A DNA stretch of 64,000 nt from Vibrio lentus (GTDB lineage: Bacteria > Pseudomonadota > Gammaproteobacteria > Enterobacterales > Vibrionaceae): positions 1,612,001 to 1,676,000 of the forward strand of contig NZ_JAUFQE010000001.1 in assembly GCF_030409755.1 (NCBI RefSeq), given 5' to 3'. Position numbers and translations under genes: made by a program. Shown piece after piece: positions 60,251-64,000 of the stretch (positions are counted from its first letter, which is position 1; each line of letters begins with the position of its first letter). Below the pieces are notes generated by a model, which had not been told where the DNA came from, made no database searches, and saw only the letters and a program-made list of their open reading frames with translations.

Positions 60251-61156
60251 ATGCTCAATCAAATTAACCTGTCTGATATTCGTTCTTTCGTGCTTATCGC
60301 TCGTTTAGGTAACTTTACCAAAGCAGCGGAGGAACTTGATGTGTCGCGCTCCCACGTGTCACGTCAAGTGGGTAGCTTAGAAAAACAGATGGGTGTGACT
60401 CTGTTTATTCGTACTACTCGAACCTTAAGACTGACGCATGCAGGGCAAGATCTGTACGCGAGATGTGAACAAGCCTTAGATAATATAGACCAAGCTCTGA
60501 TTGCTGCTGTGGATGATGTCGAAGAAGTACGTGGCGACATAAAAGTAAACTGTGTTGGCGGTTATCTTGGTGAGGTGATCATCGCGGATTTGGTGAATGA
60601 GTTTATGCAGCTCTACCCAGACATCAGTATTAGCCTTGATTTTAGTAGTAACCGAGTTGATTTGATTGAAGATGCGTTTGATATTGCCTTTCGAATGGGA
60701 AGCTTAGAAGACGCGGGCTTTATCGCAAGAAAGCTTTTAGACATTGAGATGGGAACACTCGCGAGTTCTGAGTATTTCGCTCGTAAAGGGAAGCCAAATC
60801 ATCCTAAAGATCTAATCCACCATGACTGCTTAACGGGATCGGTGCGCAAGTGGAGTTTTCAAGCGTTGGACGATACCAAGAAAACAGTCGATGTGCATGT
60901 GACGGGCAGGCTGCAATGTAAGAATGGACGAGTGTTGGTACAGGGCGCGAAGTCGGGCAACGGGATTATTCGAGTTCCCACCATCTATTGCTTACAAGAA
61001 CTCAATGACGGACAACTAGTGCAAGTGTTTGATGAGTGGGTGGTGCCGAAAGTGGACTTTTCAGCGATCTACCATCGAGACCGCTATCAACCAAGCCGAA
61101 TTCGAACCTTCATTGATTTTGTAAAAGGTCGCTTTGAGCAAATGCCAGTGAGCTAA
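60251..61156 (+). CDS. LysR-family transcriptional regulator
   Basis: A 301-residue LysR protein. The winged helix (SFVLIARLGNFTKAAEEL then VSRSHVSRQVGSLEKQMGVTLFIRTTRTLRLTHAG) is complete, and the effector domain shows FDIAFRMGSLEDAGFIARKL and RVPTIYCLQELNDGQLV, typical of the DhcR-like subgroup. It is divergent from the SDR gene, so autoregulation and SDR control are likely. The inducer is unknown. Confidence 0.9.
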   Translation: MLNQINLSDIRSFVLIARLGNFTKAAEELDVSRSHVSRQVGSLEKQMGVTLFIRTTRTLRLTHAGQDLYARCEQALDNIDQALIAAVDDVEEVRGDIKVNCVGGYLGEVIIADLVNEFMQLYPDISISLDFSSNRVDLIEDAFDIAFRMGSLEDAGFIARKLLDIEMGTLASSEYFARKGKPNHPKDLIHHDCLTGSVRKWSFQALDDTKKTVDVHVTGRLQCKNGRVLVQGAKSGNGIIRVPTIYCLQELNDGQLVQVFDEWVVPKVDFSAIYHRDRYQPSRIRTFIDFVKGRFEQMPVS

Positions 61157-61220
61157 GTGCTGCTTGTTGCCTTCCTTTTTCTGTCTGCTGTTTTTTGGCA
61201 ATAGTTGGACTGGCTCGAAC

Positions 61221-61559
61221 TTACATCTCGTCGATTTCGTTTTGTAGGTTTTCCAGCTGGTCTAGAATCAACAAGAACTTCTCACCGAACGGTGTCACTT
61301 GGTACTCAACTCTTGGTGGCAGTTCGTTGAACATTTGCTTATCTAAAATCCCGAATTCTACATTTCGCTTCAAACATTCATTCAACACCTTGGTCGATAG
61401 CCCTTCGACTGAGCGCACCATTTCACCGGGGCGATTAATGCCATTTGCCAATAATTGGTAAACCGTTAGCGACCATTTACAGCCATAGATGGTTTCTACC
61501 ATGCGAGCTGAGCGCTCTGGTGCTGATTTTCTTGAAAAAAAGTTTTCCTGATTTTTCAT
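61221..61559 (-). CDS. HxlR-family transcriptional regulator
   Basis: A 112-residue winged-helix protein. The HxlR signature is present around [40 protein letters not shown] and the wing [20 protein letters not shown] Cys at GCKW (residue 27 or so) is at the place where redox-sensing HxlR proteins such as YodB/HypR have their active thiol, so it may sense electrophiles. It is divergent from an SDR gene, with inverted-repeat operator candidates in between. The SDR is its probable target. Confidence 0.88.
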   Translation of the reverse strand: MKNQENFFSRKSAPERSARMVETIYGCKWSLTVYQLLANGINRPGEMVRSVEGLSTKVLNECLKRNVEFGILDKQMFNELPPRVEYQVTPFGEKFLLILDQLENLQNEIDEM

Positions 61560-61565
61560 AAAGAT

Positions 61566-61601
61566 GTACCAATAAGTACCTACCTAACCGATTTGTACTT
61601 A
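61566..61601. promoter_or_regulatory. Candidate HxlR operator
   Basis: TAAGTAC (61573-61579) and GTACTTA (61595-61601) are perfect 7-bp complements; a further GTACC is at 61566-61570. They lie between the HxlR and SDR genes. Confidence 0.5.
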
Positions 61602-61664
61602 CTATTCATAGTGTTAGTTCAAAGCCTAAGATTACCACGTTCACATGACTTAGGAGATAACAAA

Positions 61665-62432
61665 ATGAACTTCACTAAAAATGGTATTGCAGTCGTAATC
61701 GGTGGCACAAGTGGTATGGGCTTTGAAACAGCTAAGCAGTTAGTCGCTCAAAACATCCATGTATTGGTTGTCGGCAATAACCCAACTAAGTTAGATAAAG
61801 CGGTGTCAGAACTGCAATCGTTAGGTCACGCTTCAGGCTGGCAAGCTAACCTTTATGATGATGCGAGTGTGGCTAATCTCATTGCGCATCTAGAGTCGCT
61901 TGAAGAGGGTATTGGTTACCTTGTTAATGCGGCGGGCTACTTCAACCCTAAAGCGTTTATCGAGCATCAAGAATCTGATTACGAGCAATACATGCAGCTC
62001 AATAAAGCAACCTTCTTCATTACTCAAGCGATAAGTAAATTGATGATCAAGAACGGCGGTGGCAGTGTGGTTAACGTTGGCTCTATGTGGGGTAAGCAAG
62101 CAATCAAAGCGACGCCATCTTCTGCCTATTCAATGGCTAAAGCTGGCTTGCACGCATTAACACAGCATATGGCAATGGAACTGGCTGAACATAACATTCG
62201 TGTGAATGCGGTGTCTCCAGCTGTGGTTAAAACGCCGATTTACGAATCTTTCATTAAACCGGAAGAAGTGGATCAAGCGCTAGAAGGCTTTAATGCGTTC
62301 CACCCTATTGGTCGAGTAGGTTCGCCGAAAGACATCGCAAATAGTATCTCTTTCTTACTGTCAGACAGTGCTGATTGGGTAACGGGTGCGATCTGGGATG
62401 TTGATGGCGGTGTGATCGCTGGCCGCAATTAA
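61665..62432 (+). CDS. Short-chain dehydrogenase/reductase (FabG-like)
   Basis: A 255-residue classical SDR. The cofactor motif is [13 protein letters not shown], the NNAG position reads VNAAGYFN, and the catalytic Ser, Tyr and Lys are in [27 protein letters not shown]. The C-terminal [15 protein letters not shown] is standard. ATG 61665 has AGGAG nine bases upstream; an in-frame upstream ATG at 61593 lies within the operator region and is rejected. It is likely repressed by the divergent HxlR regulator. A quinone or carbonyl substrate is plausible. Confidence 0.9.
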   Translation: MNFTKNGIAVVIGGTSGMGFETAKQLVAQNIHVLVVGNNPTKLDKAVSELQSLGHASGWQANLYDDASVANLIAHLESLEEGIGYLVNAAGYFNPKAFIEHQESDYEQYMQLNKATFFITQAISKLMIKNGGGSVVNVGSMWGKQAIKATPSSAYSMAKAGLHALTQHMAMELAEHNIRVNAVSPAVVKTPIYESFIKPEEVDQALEGFNAFHPIGRVGSPKDIANSISFLLSDSADWVTGAIWDVDGGVIAGRN

Positions 62433-62566
62433 TTAGGATTCTTTTAGGTGGCTGTCGCGTAGGAAAAATAGCAGCGAGATGGCCTCCTTGATGAGTATTC
62501 GCGTAGAATAAAAGCTAGAAAGATAATAAGAATAATTAAAACGATAACAAGAGTAAGGTCGCCATT

Positions 62567-63220
62567 ATGTTCAACATGGACTTTTCAAAAAAGCTGGTTA
62601 TTGAAACCGAGTCATTAGATTGGATTGCAAGCCCTGCCAAAGGGGTTTGGCGTAAGCCGCTCGAAAGAGAAGAGAAAGAATCGGGCCACACGACCAGTGT
62701 TGTGAAGTACGATCCTGAATCTTCGTTTTCTGAGCACCCGCATCCGCAAGGCGAAGAGATATTCGTATTAGAGGGAGTGTTCTCAGATGAAACTGGAGAT
62801 TTCCCTGCGGGCACTTATATCCGTAATCCCCCGGGCAGTGGGCATTCTCCATCAAGCAAAGATGGCTGCACGATCTTGGTGAAGCTTAATCAGTTTGATG
62901 CGAGAGACTTAACTCAAGTTCGTATCAATACTCTAGAAACGGAATGGCTGCCGGGCATCGGTGGCTTACAAGTGATGCCGCTGCATGGTTTTGAGCACGA
63001 AAATGTGGCCTTGGTGAAATGGCCCATTGGTGAGCGCTTTCAGCCACACCGTCATTTTGGTGGTGAAGAGATCTTTGTGTTGTCAGGCACTTTTAAAGAT
63101 GAACATGGCGAGTATCCAAAACATACTTGGATGCGTAGCCCTCATATGAGCGAGCATTTCCCTTATGTGGAAGAAGAGACGGTTATCCTAGTGAAAACGG
63201 GTCACTTGCCGTTGGATTAA
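62567..63220 (+). CDS. Double-cupin protein, ChrR-like
   Basis: A 217-residue protein made of two homologous cupin repeats. The first has the metal motif HPHPQGEEIFVLEG and ends with PPGSGHSPSS; the second has HRHFGGEEIFVLSG and MRSPHMSEHFPY. Both carry the His/His/Glu/His ligands of ChrR-type cupins. Unlike the ChrR anti-sigma factor it has no N-terminal zinc-binding domain, so it is more likely an enzyme or sensor. It is co-oriented 134 bp after the SDR gene and ends at a terminator. Reaction unknown. Confidence 0.85.
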   Translation: MFNMDFSKKLVIETESLDWIASPAKGVWRKPLEREEKESGHTTSVVKYDPESSFSEHPHPQGEEIFVLEGVFSDETGDFPAGTYIRNPPGSGHSPSSKDGCTILVKLNQFDARDLTQVRINTLETEWLPGIGGLQVMPLHGFEHENVALVKWPIGERFQPHRHFGGEEIFVLSGTFKDEHGEYPKHTWMRSPHMSEHFPYVEEETVILVKTGHLPLD

Positions 63221-63244
63221 AGGAATGCTCAATATAAAGATGAG

Positions 63245-63279
63245 AAAGCCGCATTGTTGTGAACAAGCGGCTTTTTTAG
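63245..63279. terminator. Terminator of the double-cupin gene
   Basis: AAAGCCGC and its complement GCGGCTTT around inner GTTG/CAA pairing, then six T; A-tract on the other side. Confidence 0.85.
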
Positions 63280-63297
63280 TTTTTACATATGAATTGA

Positions 63298-63936
63298 TTA
63301 GTAAGCGACACCAATACGTTGACGTGGGAACTTACCAGCTTCGAGCTCATCAATCATCGCGATAGCGTAGTCGCTGACTGATATTTTGCTGTTGCCATCT
63401 TCGTCGGTGAGCAGTTGATCACCACCTGTGCGGTAGGTTGATAGCTTATCGCCCGGGAAAATTTCTGCCGCTGGGCTAATGAACGTCCAGTTAACCTCGC
63501 TGTTCGATTGCTTGAACACTTCAAGAGCTTCACCCTGTGCTAGTGCTTCGTTTTTGTAATCTGCTGGGAAGTCCGGAACGGTCACTAACGGTACGTTTGG
63601 CGCCACTTCTAATGAACCTGCACCGCCAACCCAAAGTAGGCGCTCGATACCAATGCTTGGCAGTGTCTCAAGCAGCTTAGTTGCTGTGCTTTTTACGATG
63701 TCGTGATTACCCAAAGCACGTCCGCCAATCGAAGTGATTACTGCATCAACGCCGGATAGTGCGCTTGCTAGATTTGCGGTTTCATCTTGTAAATCAAATG
63801 AACGAACCTCAACATTGTTCATTTCTACACGGCTTGCATCTCTTACGACAGCAACCACGTCGTGACCACGAGATTGAGCTTCTTGAGCAATGTGATTACC
63901 AATCCAACCTGATGCGCCTAATACTGCAATTTTCAT
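63298..63936 (-). CDS. NAD(P)-binding oxidoreductase, NmrA/SDR atypical type
   Basis: A 212-residue Rossmann-fold protein. The N-terminal GASGWIGNHIAQEA is the NmrA-type dinucleotide loop, followed by VVAVVRDASRV and the second strand motif DAVITSIGG, and later RLLWVGGAGSLEV. There is no clear Ser-Tyr-Lys triad, so it may be a redox sensor or a flavin/quinone-type reductase of the YwnB class. The ATG at 63936 opens the fold. It is convergent with the cupin gene. Function inferred only at family level. Confidence 0.82.
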   Translation of the reverse strand: MKIAVLGASGWIGNHIAQEAQSRGHDVVAVVRDASRVEMNNVEVRSFDLQDETANLASALSGVDAVITSIGGRALGNHDIVKSTATKLLETLPSIGIERLLWVGGAGSLEVAPNVPLVTVPDFPADYKNEALAQGEALEVFKQSNSEVNWTFISPAAEIFPGDKLSTYRTGGDQLLTDEDGNSKISVSDYAIAMIDELEAGKFPRQRIGVAY

Positions 63937-64000
63937 AATGTCTCTCCAATTATCTAATTTATTGAGTCGTTTTCCCGACAGCCATTGCAGTCTAATAGCT

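Noticed and set aside
1..64000. CRISPR array, tRNA, rRNA, prophage or integron
   Set aside because: No regularly spaced repeats, no tRNA-like cloverleaf, no phage structural genes or integrase were recognised anywhere.

Overview
The window reads as chromosomal DNA of a marine Vibrio (Vibrionaceae). The grounds are protein resemblance and gene content, not a database search: a cluster of fructose-family phosphotransferase (PTS) genes with manA and an AraC regulator that I recall from Vibrio cholerae (around VC1820-VC1827), three chemoreceptors in 28 kb, many LysR/TetR/MerR regulators, and small Vibrio-type DUF proteins (DUF3010, DUF3012, DUF3316). The accessory, regulator-rich content would suit a Splendidus-like species and possibly the second chromosome, but that is inference. 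No rRNA, tRNA or CRISPR array was seen.

Layout. 1-9.6 kb: PTS island with three fructose-superfamily transporters (EIIBC + EIIA; EIIABC + manA; EIIB + HPr-like/EIIA beside an EIIA-EIIC-EIIB) around one AraC regulator. 9.7-13.1 kb: TetR regulator, a 57-residue zinc-ribbon protein and a nitrate-sensing-type chemoreceptor. 13.2-17 kb: an ArsR-linked aldehyde dehydrogenase/2-oxoglutarate oxygenase pair and the ohr/ohrR peroxide pair. 17-24 kb: aromatic amino acid permease, mdtL-yidZ, a MerR-methyltransferase fusion with an acetyltransferase, and an AhpD-like protein whose operators match the one in front of the TetR gene at 9.7 kb. 24-31 kb: NhaC antiporter with a PatB/MalY lyase under a LacI regulator, then a MocR/EamA divergent pair split by an IS200-type element, then a TetR. 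31-40 kb: TMEM43-like protein behind a perfect 30-bp palindrome, two more chemoreceptors, DUF proteins, a LysR, an EndoIII-like glycosylase, a TrmH-type methylase and an SGNH hydrolase. 40.9-43.9 kb: dgcR-dgcN-dgcA, the D-glutamate catabolism set.

44.3-53 kb is the most interesting block. A histidine kinase and a sigma-54-dependent response regulator precede a secreted glycerophosphodiesterase and a PhnDCEE-type ABC importer. The phosphodiesterase gene and the importer operon each have a clear -24/-12 sigma-54 promoter (47737-47752 and 49362-49377). A shared 15-bp motif lies about 70 bp upstream of each -24 box, with a second copy at the importer. This supports a self-contained, sigma-54-controlled organophosphate or phosphonate scavenging regulon. 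The regulator carries an altered GAFTGA loop (GSFTNA).

53-64 kb: DUF3012 lipoprotein, ribosome hibernation factor, an unknown secreted protein, glgC, ompW with an FNR-type box, a choice-of-anchor I lipoprotein, an SDR/LysR divergent pair, and an HxlR-SDR-cupin-NAD(P)-reductase group at the right edge.
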